Below, one piece after another: positions 37,506 through 45,971 of a stretch of 64,000 bases of DNA. The notes below the pieces were generated by a model. It searched no databases and was not told where the DNA came from. It saw only the letters and a program-made list of their open reading frames with translations. The number at the start of each line of letters is the position of its first letter. Position 1 is the first letter of the stretch. This stretch comes from Melaminivora suipulveris (lineage in GTDB: Bacteria; Pseudomonadota; Gammaproteobacteria; Burkholderiales; Burkholderiaceae_C): NCBI RefSeq assembly GCF_003008575.1, contig NZ_CP027667.1, positions 1,988,501 to 2,052,500 of the forward strand, read 5' to 3'. A program made the position numbers and the translations under genes.

Positions 37506-39068
37506 ATGAACCAAACCCTGGGGCGAGCCGATCAGATGAGCGCACGCGCTGACGCTCCACGCGCCACCGACGTGGCGCTCTTGGCCAGCGTCTTCGTCAT
37601 CGCCGCCTGCGGCCTGCTGTACGAACTCGCGGCCGGCGCGCTGGCGTCGTACCTGCTGGGCGATTCGGTCCTGCAGTTCTCGACCATCATCGGCACTTAT
37701 CTGTTCGCCATGGGCATAGGCTCATGGTTGTCGCGTTACTTCGAGCGGCAGTTGCCGGCGCATTTCCTGCGCATCGAACTGCTGGTGGCGCTCGTCGGTG
37801 GGGCGCTCCCAGCTACGCTTTTCATAGTGAACGCGCACGTGCCGGGCGCGTTTCGCGTGCTGCTGTATGCGATGGTGCTGCTGGTGGGCACGCTGGTCGG
37901 GCTGGAGATTCCGCTGGTCATGCGCATCTTGAAGCGCAACGTGCGACTGCAGGATCTCGTCAGCCAGGTGCTGACCTTCGACTATCTGGGCGCGCTCGCC
38001 GTGTCGCTGGCGTTTCCGCTGCTGCTGGTGCCGCAACTCGGCCTGGTGCGCACGGGTTTTCTGTTCGGCTTCATGAACGCCGCCGTGGCGGTATGGGCGC
38101 TGTGGCTGTTTCGCCATGAGCTGCGCCGCGTGCGCGCCCATGCGCTGGCGTGCGCGGCGGTGCTCGCGGCGTTACTCGCTGGCCTCATCGGTGCCGACCA
38201 GCTCACGCGCTTTGCCGAGGACAAGTTCTATGCCGACCGCATCGTCTTCAGCGAGGCCTCGCCCTACCAGCGCATCGTGCTCACCCAGGGCCGCGGCGGT
38301 GTGCGGCTGTACCTGAACGGCAACCTGCAGTTCGCCGAAAGCGACGAGTACCGTTATCACGAAGCGCTGGTGCACCCGGCCATGGCGGCGCATGGCGGGC
38401 CGCGCCGTGTGGCCGTGCTGGGCGGCGGCGACGGCATGGCGGTGCGCGAGATACTGAAATACCCCTCGGTGCAATCGGTCACGCTGGTCGAGCTGGACCC
38501 GGCCATGACGCAGCTGTTCGCCACAAATCCGCAACTCGTGCGCCTGAATGGCGGAGCGCTGCAGGACGCGCGCGTGCAGGTGGTGAACGACGATGCCTTC
38601 CAGTGGCTGCAGCGCCCCGATCTGGGCTTCTTCGACGTGATCGTGGTGGACTTCCCCGACCCGACCCACTTCGCCATCGGCAAGCTCTACACCGACAGTT
38701 TTTACGCCCTGCTGCGCCAGCACCTGGCGGCCAGCGGCTATGCGGTGGTGCAGACCACCTCGCCGCTGGTGGCGCGCAAGAGCTTCTGGACCGTGGCCGC
38801 CACCATCGAGGCCGTCGGCCTGCAGGCCGTGCCCTACCACGCGCATGTGCCCAGCTTTGGCGAGTGGGGCTACGTGATTGCCAGCCAGCGCCCCTGGCAG
38901 CCGCCGCAGTCGCTGCCGCCCGGGCTGCGCTTCCTGGATGCGGCCAGCCTGCCGCTGCTGCTGCAGTTCCCGCGCGACATGGCGCGCGTGCCGGCCGAGG
39001 TCAACCGCCTGTCCAACCAGGTGCTGGTGCACACCTACGAGCAGGAGTGGGGGCGGGTGCATCCATGA
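37506..39068 (+). CDS. Membrane-anchored spermidine-synthase-like aminopropyltransferase
   Basis: 520 residues. The first 210 residues hold about seven membrane segments (LASVFVIAACGLLYELAAGA and onward). The C-terminal 280 residues are a spermidine synthase fold: LGGGDGMAVREILKYPSV binds the aminopropyl donor, VELDPAM follows, and DVIVVDFPDPTHFAIGKLYT is the acceptor loop. Family proteins transfer aminopropyl from decarboxylated SAM to a polyamine; the membrane form is common in betaproteobacteria but its product is unsettled. Its TGA overlaps the ATG of a flavin amine oxidase gene (ATGA), implying coupled translation and a joint pathway. Confidence 0.88.
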   Translation: MNQTLGRADQMSARADAPRATDVALLASVFVIAACGLLYELAAGALASYLLGDSVLQFSTIIGTYLFAMGIGSWLSRYFERQLPAHFLRIELLVALVGGALPATLFIVNAHVPGAFRVLLYAMVLLVGTLVGLEIPLVMRILKRNVRLQDLVSQVLTFDYLGALAVSLAFPLLLVPQLGLVRTGFLFGFMNAAVAVWALWLFRHELRRVRAHALACAAVLAALLAGLIGADQLTRFAEDKFYADRIVFSEASPYQRIVLTQGRGGVRLYLNGNLQFAESDEYRYHEALVHPAMAAHGGPRRVAVLGGGDGMAVREILKYPSVQSVTLVELDPAMTQLFATNPQLVRLNGGALQDARVQVVNDDAFQWLQRPDLGFFDVIVVDFPDPTHFAIGKLYTDSFYALLRQHLAASGYAVVQTTSPLVARKSFWTVAATIEAVGLQAVPYHAHVPSFGEWGYVIASQRPWQPPQSLPPGLRFLDAASLPLLLQFPRDMARVPAEVNRLSNQVLVHTYEQEWGRVHP

Positions 39069-40768
39069 GCCACGGCGTGCAGCGGCGCAGCCTGCTGGCC
39101 GCCGCGCCGCTGCTGGCGCTGGCCGGCTGCGATGATGAAGGCGCGCGCCATCTCGCCGGCAGCTACGCCGGCATCGACATGGCGCGCGGCCACGCGCTGC
39201 GCGAGCGCCTGGCGCAGGGCCTGCCTCTCGTGCCGGACGTGCACCTGCGCACCGGCGTGCTGGTCGCCGGCGCCGGCGTCGCCGGCCTGGCGGCGGCGCG
39301 CGCGCTGCGCTCGGCCGGCAGGCAGGACGTCGCCGTGCTGGAGCTGGAGGGCAGCGCCGGCGGCAACAGCCGCGCCGGCCGCGTGCAAGGCCTGCCGTGC
39401 CCGCTGGGCGCGCATTATCTGCCGGTGCCAGGCGACGGCGCGCCCGAGGTGCAGGACCTGCTGGAGGAGCTGGGCCTGCGCCAGCGCATTGCCGGGCGCT
39501 GGCAATACGGCGGCGCCGATGGGCGCCACCTCGTGCACAGCCCGCAGGAGCGCCTGCACCTGCACGGCCACTGGCAGGAGGGCCTGCTGCCGCAAGAGGG
39601 CGTCGGCAGCGCCACGCTGGCGCAGTACCGCCGCTTTGCCGCGCGCGTGCGCGAGCTGTCGCGCGAGGCGCCGTTTTCCATGCCCACGTGCAAGCTTTGG
39701 AAGCAAAATCAGCCTTTAGTCGGCGTGCATCAACGGCTTGATGCTATGGTTTTCGACGAATGGCTGGCGCGCGAGGGGCTCCGCGATCCCTATCTGCGCT
39801 GGTACCTGGACTACTGCTGCCGCGACGATTACGGGGCCGGCAGCGCGCGCGTGTCGGCCTGGGCCGGCATCCACTACTTCGCCAGCCGCCACGGTTTTGC
39901 CGCGCCCGGCGAGGACGCCGGCGAGCCGCAGGGCGTGTTGACCTGGCCCGAGGGCAACGGCTGGCTGACCGAGCGCCTGGCCGCGCCGCTGCGCGAGCGC
40001 GGGCAGCTGCACACCGGCCGCAGCGTGCTGCGTATCGCCGAGGGCCGCCACGGCGTGGAGGTGGACGCGCTCGATCACGCCAGCGGCCGCGTCGAGCGCT
40101 GGCAGGCGGCGCGCTGCGTCGTCGCCCTGCCGCTGTTCATCGCCGCGCGCGTGGTGGGCAGCAGCGCGCCGCCCTTCCTGATGGAGGCCGCGCGGCGCCT
40201 GCAGTGGGCGCCCTGGCTGGTCGCCAACATCCGCCTGGACCGGCCGCTGGCCGACGTGCCCGGCGCCGCGCCGGCGTGGGACAACGTGCTCTACGCCGAC
40301 CCGGTGCCCGGCGGCCTGGGCTATGTGGACGCCGGCCACCAGCGCCTGGCCGGCGGCGCGCTGCTGGCCAGCCCCACGGTGCTGACCTACTACCAGGCGC
40401 TGGGCGACGTGGCGGATGCGCGCAGGCGGCTGCAGCAACAGGACTGGACGCACTGGGCCGAGCCCATCCTGGCCTCGCTGGCCGCCGCGCACCCGGACCT
40501 GCCCGAGCGCGCCACGCGCGTACAGCTCACGCGCTACGGCCACGCCATGGCCATTCCAACGCCCGGTTTGCAGGCGTTTTTGAGCCAAATCGGCCTTGAG
40601 CCGTCGTCAATCAAGCGCAGATTGCTATCAAACGGAGAGCGAACCGACATCGCCCCGGTGCCGCGCAGCGCGCGCCTGCTGTTCGCCCACGCCGACTGGT
40701 CGGGCTACTCGGTCTTCGAGGAAGCCTTCACCCGCGGGCACGCGGCCGGGCTGGCGGCAGCAGCCTGA
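39065..40768 (+). CDS. Tat-exported lipoprotein flavin amine oxidase-like protein
   Basis: 567 residues. The N-terminus MSHGVQRRSLLAAAPLLALA then GC is a twin-arginine signal ending in a lipobox, so the protein should be folded with FAD in the cytoplasm, exported and lipidated. FAD motif VLVAGAGVAGLAAARALRSA is near residue 70; GGNSRAGRVQGLPCPLGAHY is the amine oxidase substrate-domain start. Overlap by 4 nt with the spermidine-synthase-like gene suggests polyamine metabolism in the envelope. Oddity: residues about 211-229 (QNQPLVGVHQRLDAM) and about 504-523 (LSQIGLEPSSIKRRLLSNGE) are encoded by two copies of the dispersed intergenic repeat lying in frame. Confidence 0.85.
   Translation: MSHGVQRRSLLAAAPLLALAGCDDEGARHLAGSYAGIDMARGHALRERLAQGLPLVPDVHLRTGVLVAGAGVAGLAAARALRSAGRQDVAVLELEGSAGGNSRAGRVQGLPCPLGAHYLPVPGDGAPEVQDLLEELGLRQRIAGRWQYGGADGRHLVHSPQERLHLHGHWQEGLLPQEGVGSATLAQYRRFAARVRELSREAPFSMPTCKLWKQNQPLVGVHQRLDAMVFDEWLAREGLRDPYLRWYLDYCCRDDYGAGSARVSAWAGIHYFASRHGFAAPGEDAGEPQGVLTWPEGNGWLTERLAAPLRERGQLHTGRSVLRIAEGRHGVEVDALDHASGRVERWQAARCVVALPLFIAARVVGSSAPPFLMEAARRLQWAPWLVANIRLDRPLADVPGAAPAWDNVLYADPVPGGLGYVDAGHQRLAGGALLASPTVLTYYQALGDVADARRRLQQQDWTHWAEPILASLAAAHPDLPERATRVQLTRYGHAMAIPTPGLQAFLSQIGLEPSSIKRRLLSNGERTDIAPVPRSARLLFAHADWSGYSVFEEAFTRGHAAGLAAAA
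39697..39752 (-). repeat. Dispersed repeat, copy 7, in frame inside the amine oxidase gene
   Basis: TTGGAAGCAAAATCAGCCTT, TAGTCGGCGTGCATCAACGG and CTTGATGCTATGGTTTT. The order of elements (A-rich start, GCCTTTAGTCGGCGTG, ATCAAxGGCTTGA, GCTAT) matches intergenic copy 4 at 12762-12824. The gene frame passes through without a stop. Confidence 0.7.
40576..40632 (-). repeat. Dispersed repeat, copy 8, in frame inside the amine oxidase gene
   Basis: GTTTTTGAGCCAAATCGGCC, TTGAGCCGTCGTCAATCAAG and CGCAGATTGCTATCAAACGG. It keeps the family order including GCCAAATCGGCCTTGAGCC, shared with the right arm of the inverted pair at 3722-3785. It again supplies in-frame codons of the amine oxidase. Confidence 0.75.
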
Positions 40769-40855
40769 AGCTCTCGCCACCGTCGGAAAACTACCGCGTC
40801 CGCACGCCCTGGCCGCCGACGCTGGCCACCTTCGCCCAGCCGCCAGAATGCCGCG

Positions 40856-42679
40856 ATGCAATGGCTGACCTCCCTGCTCTCCAACCCGGCCCCGGCCCTG
40901 GCGCTGCTGCTGGCCATCGGTTTCCTGGCGCAGTGGCTGGCCTGGCGCGTGCGCGTGCCGGCCATCCTGCCGCTGCTGCTGCTGGGCCTGCTGCTGGGGC
41001 CGTTCACCGGGCTGGTCGATCCGGACAATCTGCTGGGCGATCTGCTGTTCCCGGCGGTGTCGCTGTCGGTGGCGGTGATCCTGTTCGAGGGCAGCCTGAA
41101 CCTGCGCTTTGCCGAGCTCGACGGCATCGGCCACGCGGTGCGGCGCCTGTCCACCTACGGCGCGCTGGTGGCGATGGCGGGCCTGGCGGCGGCGGCGCAC
41201 TGGCTGGCGGGGCTGGACTGGCCGCTGTCCTTCCTGTTCGGCGCCATCACCTGCGTGACCGGGCCGACGGTGGTCAACCCCATGCTGCGCGTGGTGCGGC
41301 CCAACGCCCGCGTGGCCAACCTGCTGCGCTGGGAGGGCATCGTCATCGACCCGCTGGGCGCACTGCTGGCGGTGCTGGTCTACGAAGTCATCGCCGCCAA
41401 GCAGTTTCCCGGCCAGCCGCTGTGGGTCTTTGCGCTGACGCTGGCCGGCGGCACGCTGATCGGGCTGCTGGCGGCCTGGCTGCTGGCGCTGCTGCTCAGG
41501 CGGCACTTCATCCCCGAGTATCTGCAGGGCTACGCCACGCTGGCGCTGATGCTGGCCACCTTCACCCTGAGCAACGCGCTCACGCGCGAGTCCGGTCTGC
41601 TGGCCGTGACCGCCATGGGCATCGCCTTGGGCAACCTGCGCGGCATCCACATCGAGGCTATCACCAGCTTCAAGGAAAACCTGTCCACGCTGCTGGTGTC
41701 CATGCTGTTTTTGATCCTGGCGGCGCGTCTGTCCTGGCCGCTCCCGCCGGGCATGCTGCTGGGCGGGCTGCTGGTGTATCTGGCGGCGCAGTTCGTGGTG
41801 CGGCCGCTGTCGGTGTGGCTGTCCACGCTGGGCAGCCCCTTGAGAGCGCGCGAGCGGCTGCTGGCCTCGTGGATCTCGCCGCGCGGCATCGTCGCGGCGT
41901 CGATCTCGGCGCTGTTCGCGCTGCAATTGCAGGACAGCGGCATGGAGGGCGCCGACCGCCTGGTGCCGCTGGTCTTCATGCTGATCATCGCCACCGTGGT
42001 GGTGCAAAGCCTCACCGCGCGCCAGCTGGCGCGCTGGCTGGGCGTGCGCGAGCCCGACCCGCGCGGCGTGCTGGTCTATGGCGCCGACGCGGTGGCGCGC
42101 AGCGTGGCGCAGGCGTTGCACGACCAGGGCGTGCAGGTGCTGGTGGCGGACGACGACTGGTCCGGCATCCGCGCCGCGCGCATGGCCGGGCTGCCGACCT
42201 ACTTCGGCAACCCGACATCGCGCCACGCCAGCCGATTTCTGGATTTGACCGGGCTGGGCCGGCTGCTGGCCATGTCCACGCAGCACGAGCGCAACGGCCT
42301 GGCCGCCGTGCACTACCGCCAGGAGTTCGGCCGCGACAAGGTGCTGGCGCTGCGCACCGAGGCGCCGCAAGAGGGCAGCGAGCGCCGGCGCCTGGCCGAG
42401 CCGCTGCAGGCGCCGGCGCTGTTCGGCGAGGGCATGACGCACGCGCGCCTGCAGGAGCTGCTCGACGCCGGCTGGCGCATCAAGGCCACCGCGCTGACCG
42501 AGCAGTACGGCTGGCCGCAGTTTCGCGCCGCCTGGGGCGAGCAGGCGCTGCCGCTGTTCGCCCTGGCCGACAAGGGCCGGCTGCGCGTCGCCGGCGAGGG
42601 CGAGGACGCCCTGCGGCCCACTGCCGGCCAGACCGTGCTCGCCCTGGTGCCGCCGCAGCCGCAAGCCAAGGCCACGTAG
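40856..42679 (+). CDS. CPA1-type Na+/H+ (cation:proton) antiporter with TrkA-N-like tail
   Basis: 607 residues. About twelve membrane segments in the first 390 residues; the antiporter core is recognised by FEGSLNLRFAEL, GAITCVTGPTVVNPMLR and WEGIVIDPLGALLAVLVYE (the ion-binding region with the Asp), then LASWISPRGIVAASISALFA. From about 400 a cytoplasmic domain begins with VLVYGADAVARSVAQALHDQ, a TrkA-N/RCK-like nucleotide-binding fold. It exchanges monovalent cations for protons in the inner membrane; regulation by a nucleotide is likely by family analogy. Confidence 0.9.
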   Translation: MQWLTSLLSNPAPALALLLAIGFLAQWLAWRVRVPAILPLLLLGLLLGPFTGLVDPDNLLGDLLFPAVSLSVAVILFEGSLNLRFAELDGIGHAVRRLSTYGALVAMAGLAAAAHWLAGLDWPLSFLFGAITCVTGPTVVNPMLRVVRPNARVANLLRWEGIVIDPLGALLAVLVYEVIAAKQFPGQPLWVFALTLAGGTLIGLLAAWLLALLLRRHFIPEYLQGYATLALMLATFTLSNALTRESGLLAVTAMGIALGNLRGIHIEAITSFKENLSTLLVSMLFLILAARLSWPLPPGMLLGGLLVYLAAQFVVRPLSVWLSTLGSPLRARERLLASWISPRGIVAASISALFALQLQDSGMEGADRLVPLVFMLIIATVVVQSLTARQLARWLGVREPDPRGVLVYGADAVARSVAQALHDQGVQVLVADDDWSGIRAARMAGLPTYFGNPTSRHASRFLDLTGLGRLLAMSTQHERNGLAAVHYRQEFGRDKVLALRTEAPQEGSERRRLAEPLQAPALFGEGMTHARLQELLDAGWRIKATALTEQYGWPQFRAAWGEQALPLFALADKGRLRVAGEGEDALRPTAGQTVLALVPPQPQAKAT

Positions 42680-42689
42680 GTGCGCCGGA

Positions 42690-43484
42690 TCAGTCGGGCA
42701 GCTGGCGCAGGAAATCCAGCAACGCTGCGTTGACCGGCTGCGGATGCGTCAGGTTGGGCGCATGGCCGGCGCCAGGGACGACCACCATGCGCGCGCCGGG
42801 CAGGGCGCCCGCCATGGAGCGGGCGCGTTCGATGTCGATAGCCTGGTCGGCGTCGCCGTGGATGACCAGCGCCGGCACCGTGATGCGCGCGATCTCGCCA
42901 CTGATGTCGTCGCGTGTGGCCAGCGTGGTGAAGGCCGCCAGCAGATCGCCCGGCTGAATGCGCTGCCACTTGGCGCGCCAGGCGGGTGCGCCCTCCCAGC
43001 CCTGGCCCAGAATGATGTGCTCGATGCCCACGGCGCGCTCGTCGGACAGGCCGTTTTGCAGCCACTCCTGCACCACCATCTGGTGGCCGGCCATCTTGTG
43101 CTCCTCCTCGGGCAGCGCCTGGGTGTCGATCAGCACCAGCGCGCGCACCGCCTCGGGGTGGCGCAGCGCCGCGCGCAGCGACAGGTAGCCGCCCTGCGAC
43201 ATGCCGGCAAACACCGCGCGCTGCACGCCCAGGTGTGCCAGCAGCGCCACCGCGTCGTCGGCCGAGTCGTAGTAGCTGAACGGCGCGCATTCGCCCGTGG
43301 CGGATCGGCCATGGGCGCGCTCGTCCCAGGAGATGCAGCGCCAGCCCAGATTGGCCAGCGCCTGCACCTGCGGCGCGAACATGCTGCTGTCCATCAGCAG
43401 GCCGTGCGAGAACAGGATGGCCGGGCCGTCGCCGCCGGTGTCCTCGTAGTGCAGCCGCTGGCCGTTGACCTGGGCGTGGGGCAT
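42690..43484 (-). CDS. Alpha/beta hydrolase (3-oxoadipate enol-lactonase-like)
   Basis: 264 residues from the ATG at 43484 (MPHAQVNGQRLHYEDTGGDG). Oxyanion region LFSHGLLMDSSM, nucleophile elbow AGMSQGGYLSLRAAL with the Ser, acidic residue in VIHGDADQAI and His in GAGHAPNLTHP complete the triad. The closest well-known relatives are PcaD-type enol-lactonases and haloperoxidase-like hydrolases; the substrate is open, since no aromatic-degradation genes are nearby. It is convergent with the antiporter gene, 10 nt apart. Confidence 0.87.
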   Translation of the reverse strand: MPHAQVNGQRLHYEDTGGDGPAILFSHGLLMDSSMFAPQVQALANLGWRCISWDERAHGRSATGECAPFSYYDSADDAVALLAHLGVQRAVFAGMSQGGYLSLRAALRHPEAVRALVLIDTQALPEEEHKMAGHQMVVQEWLQNGLSDERAVGIEHIILGQGWEGAPAWRAKWQRIQPGDLLAAFTTLATRDDISGEIARITVPALVIHGDADQAIDIERARSMAGALPGARMVVVPGAGHAPNLTHPQPVNAALLDFLRQLPD

Positions 43485-43604
43485 GGGGTTGTCTCCTGGG
43501 GTTGATGGGGGTCGCCGCCATGCTTGGGCCGGCGGCGCCGGCGTGCAGTCGCCCACGGGACACATCAGGGAGAACGAGTACGCACCTGCTCTCGGCCGCT
43601 TGGC

Positions 43605-44966
43605 TCAACGCATGGCAAACGACTCCCGATGCAGGCGCCAGGGCTCATGCCGTGCCTGGTCGGCCAGGGCGTCGCCCAGCCCCTGCGGGCCGCAGTACCA
43701 CAAGTCCAGCGCGCCGGGCGTGGCAGCCAGGGCGGCGGGGGTGAGGCGCTGGCCCCGGGCGGCGTCGTGCACGGTCAGCCGCACGGGCGGGAGGGCCTGG
43801 GCGCACAGCGTCTGCAAGCGCGCCAGCAGCGGGTCGGCGGCGGCGTTGCGGGTGCAGTAGTGCAGCTGCGCCGGCAGGGCGCCGGCCGGGGCGGCGTCGC
43901 CCTGGCGCGCCTCCAGCAGCGCCAGGAAGGGTGTGATGCCGACGCCGGCCGCCACCCAGACCTGCTGGCGCGCGGCGGCGCCCCGGCCGTCGAACTGGCC
44001 GTAGGGGCCCTCGATGTCCAGCGCCTGGCCGCGCCGCAGCCGGCCGCGCAGCGTGCGCGTGTAGTCGCCCAGGGGCTTGATGACCAGGCGCAGCAGTTCG
44101 TCGCCCCGTGCATCGCGGCCCAGGCTGGCGGGGGCGCTGGCGATGGTGAAGGGGTGGGCACCTTCGCCGCTGTCGAAGCGCACGAAGGTGAACTGGCCGG
44201 CGCGGTGCCCGGGCCAGGAGGGCGCCACGGCGCAAACCACCTCCAGCGGCGCGCCCGGCCCTTCGCCCAGCACCTGCAGCGAGTGGATGCGCGCCGCGTG
44301 GCGCCGGCGCTGCCCGATGCGGCCGGCCAGCGACCACAGCGCGGCGGCGCTGCCCAGCGCCAGCAGCGCGCCCATCAGCAGGCCGGCCGGCTGGCTCCAC
44401 CAGGCCAGGGGCGTCAGCGCCAGGCTGTGAAAGGCCAGTGCCAAAAACAGCACCGGCATGGCCCGGTGCAGCAGGCGCCAGGGCCGGTAGGCCAGCAGGC
44501 GGGTCAGCAGCGTCAGCGCGATGGCGGCCAGCAACAGGTAGAAGGCCCATTCGCCCACGTCCTTGGCCAGGCCGCGGCTGCCCGTCAGCCAGGGCAGCAC
44601 GGCGTCGCGCGCGGGCTTGCCGGCGCGGCTCCACAGCACGGTCATCCAGCCGGACGATTCCTTGGTCGCCCAGTGCGCCATCGCTGCCAGCGCGGCGCCC
44701 ACGCCGGCCCACTTGTGCAGGCGATAGACCTGGTCCATGCCGCCCAGCGGGCGCTCCAGCCAGGGCAGGCGCAGCGCCAGCACCAGGGCCAGCGCCATCA
44801 GGCCGATGGACAGCAGGCCGCTGAGGTACAGCAGCTGCTGGCGCAGCAGCCAGGCGCCGCCGGCCCTGCCGCCGGCATCGACCAGCGGGCCGATGGAGGG
44901 CAGGACGGCCAGCCAGGCCAGGGTCAGGATCGACAGGGTCAGGGCGAGGGCGCTGCGGGCGCGCAT
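43605..44966 (-). CDS. Ferric-reductase-like transmembrane flavocytochrome (ferredoxin reductase family)
   Basis: 453 residues. The first 220 residues have six or seven membrane segments with paired His (VYRLHKWAGV, MAHWATK, LLHRAMP, LAFHSLAL) placed for haem b ligation. Then comes an FAD-binding FNR-type domain (HPFTIASAPAS, about 270; GQFDGRG) and an NAD domain starting AAGVGITPFLALLE, ending CGPQGLGDALADQ. Such proteins carry electrons from NAD(P)H across the membrane to iron or another acceptor. It shares strand with the PepSY gene 107 nt upstream. Confidence 0.86.
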   Translation of the reverse strand: MRARSALALTLSILTLAWLAVLPSIGPLVDAGGRAGGAWLLRQQLLYLSGLLSIGLMALALVLALRLPWLERPLGGMDQVYRLHKWAGVGAALAAMAHWATKESSGWMTVLWSRAGKPARDAVLPWLTGSRGLAKDVGEWAFYLLLAAIALTLLTRLLAYRPWRLLHRAMPVLFLALAFHSLALTPLAWWSQPAGLLMGALLALGSAAALWSLAGRIGQRRRHAARIHSLQVLGEGPGAPLEVVCAVAPSWPGHRAGQFTFVRFDSGEGAHPFTIASAPASLGRDARGDELLRLVIKPLGDYTRTLRGRLRRGQALDIEGPYGQFDGRGAAARQQVWVAAGVGITPFLALLEARQGDAAPAGALPAQLHYCTRNAAADPLLARLQTLCAQALPPVRLTVHDAARGQRLTPAALAATPGALDLWYCGPQGLGDALADQARHEPWRLHRESFAMR

Positions 44967-45007
44967 GGGGGCCTCCTCTTTCTTGTGTGGCGGGTTGGGT
45001 GACTATG

Positions 45008-45060
45008 ATTTTCGTAGCTGCCAGCGCTTGCGGCACAAGGGCTGCAGCCACTTTTTATGT
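45008..45060 (+). repeat. Dispersed repeat, copy 9 (divergent)
   Basis: ATTTTCGTAGCTGCCAGCGC, TTGCGGCACAAGGGCTGCAG and CCACTTTTTATGTG. It has the TAGCTGCCAGCGCTTG core and a T-rich end but lacks the GCCGGC block. It lies between the ferric-reductase-like gene and the PepSY gene. Confidence 0.6.
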
Positions 45061-45073
45061 GTGAAAGGGGGCG

Positions 45074-45397
45074 TCAGTCGCGCCTGCGCCCGTCTTCGAT
45101 GGCGCCGGTGGTGGCGTTGAAATAGACCTTCACGCGCGCGCCCTGGGCGTCGTAGCCCTTGACCTTGTAGCGGCCGTGCTCGAACTCGATCTCCCGCAGG
45201 TCGCGGTAGCCGGCGGCGCTGGCGCGCTCGTAGATGTCGCGGATGCTCAGGCGGGCCGCGGGTGCGGCGGTGGCCGGGGCGGCGGCGGCAGCGGCCGGCG
45301 CCGGCTGGGCGGCGGGCGTCTGGGCGTGCACGGCGGGCAGGGTGAGCAAGGCGGCGCTGGCAAGGACCAGCAGGGCCCTGGATCGGAGGGCGTTCAT
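45074..45397 (-). CDS. Secreted PepSY-domain protein
   Basis: 107 residues. Signal peptide (LLVLASAALLTLPAVHA), an Ala/Pro-rich spacer, then a single PepSY unit: LSIRDIYERASAAGYRDLRE, IEFEHGRYKVKGYDAQGARV and KVYFNATTGAIE. PepSY domains are small periplasmic folds thought to inhibit peptidases or serve in redox/metal systems. It is divergent from a second PepSY gene and upstream of the ferric-reductase-like gene. Confidence 0.85.
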   Translation of the reverse strand: MNALRSRALLVLASAALLTLPAVHAQTPAAQPAPAAAAAAPATAAPAARLSIRDIYERASAAGYRDLREIEFEHGRYKVKGYDAQGARVKVYFNATTGAIEDGRRRD

Positions 45398-45548
45398 GGT
45401 CGGATCTCCTGAAAGGGAAAAAAGGGCTGAGGGCGGTGGCGCCGGCCTGTGGGCCCGGCGTGCAGCCAGTATGGAAAAGCCCCAGTGAACCTTTGCTGAA
45501 GGCGCCGTTCATCGCCCATTCATCGCCCGGCGGGTACAACCCCGGGCC

Positions 45549-45881
45549 ATGTCTTTTTGCCTTTCCCGCTTCGCGCAGCGCCTGGCTGCGCCGCTGCTGA
45601 TGGCGGCGCTGGCCGCATCGGGCGCCGCGCTGCACGCCGGCGAGAGCGACCACGAGCGCGCCCGCCGGGCGCTGGAGCGCGGCGAGGTGCTTCCGCTGCG
45701 CGCCGTGCTGGAGCAGGTCGAGCGCACGCAGCAGGGCCAGGTGCTGAAAATCGAGTTCGAGCGCGACGACGGCCGTTACCTGTACAAAATCCGCCTGCTG
45801 CAGCCCGATGGCCGGGTTGCCAAGCTCAAGGTGGACGCGGTCGATGGCCGCGTGCTGTCCGTCAAGCGCAAGGGGTCGTGA
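45549..45881 (+). CDS. Secreted PepSY-domain protein
   Basis: 110 residues. Signal peptide (LLMAALAASGAALHA), then LPLRAVLEQVERTQQGQVLK, IEFERDDGRYLYKIRLL and VDAVDGRVLSVKRK, a PepSY unit. It precedes a response regulator and sensor kinase on the same strand; a PepSY gene beside an OmpR-type two-component pair is a common arrangement in betaproteobacteria and suggests the pair controls it. The gap of 90 nt to the regulator holds a hairpin. Confidence 0.86.
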   Translation: MSFCLSRFAQRLAAPLLMAALAASGAALHAGESDHERARRALERGEVLPLRAVLEQVERTQQGQVLKIEFERDDGRYLYKIRLLQPDGRVAKLKVDAVDGRVLSVKRKGS

Positions 45882-45882
45882 G

Positions 45883-45933
45883 GGTTGTGCGTTGTGCGTT
45901 GTGCGCCAGACGCAAAACGCACAACGCACAACC
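45883..45933. repeat. Heptamer-built perfect-looking hairpin between PepSY and regulator genes
   Basis: Three tandem TTGTGCG units (45883-45905, GGTTGTGCGTTGTGCG then TTGTGCG) face their reverse complement (45911-45933, CGCAAAACGCACAACG then CACAACC) around a 5-nt loop CCAGA. The arms are 23 bp with one mismatch. No T-tract follows. It could fold in the message and weaken regulator expression relative to the PepSY gene. Confidence 0.75.
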
Positions 45934-45971
45934 TCCCCGCCCGCCGCGACGACGTTTCTGAAAGCCCTGCC

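Noticed and set aside
38150..40768. An 872-codon version of the amine oxidase beginning inside the spermidine-synthase-like gene
   Set aside because: The Tat-lipoprotein signal begins at ATG 39065 and overlaps the previous stop; the upstream part is out-of-frame translation of the synthase gene.
45883..45933. A CRISPR-like array from the repeated TTGTGCG units
   Set aside because: The units are 7 bp, contiguous and palindromic; there are no spacers and no cas genes in the window.
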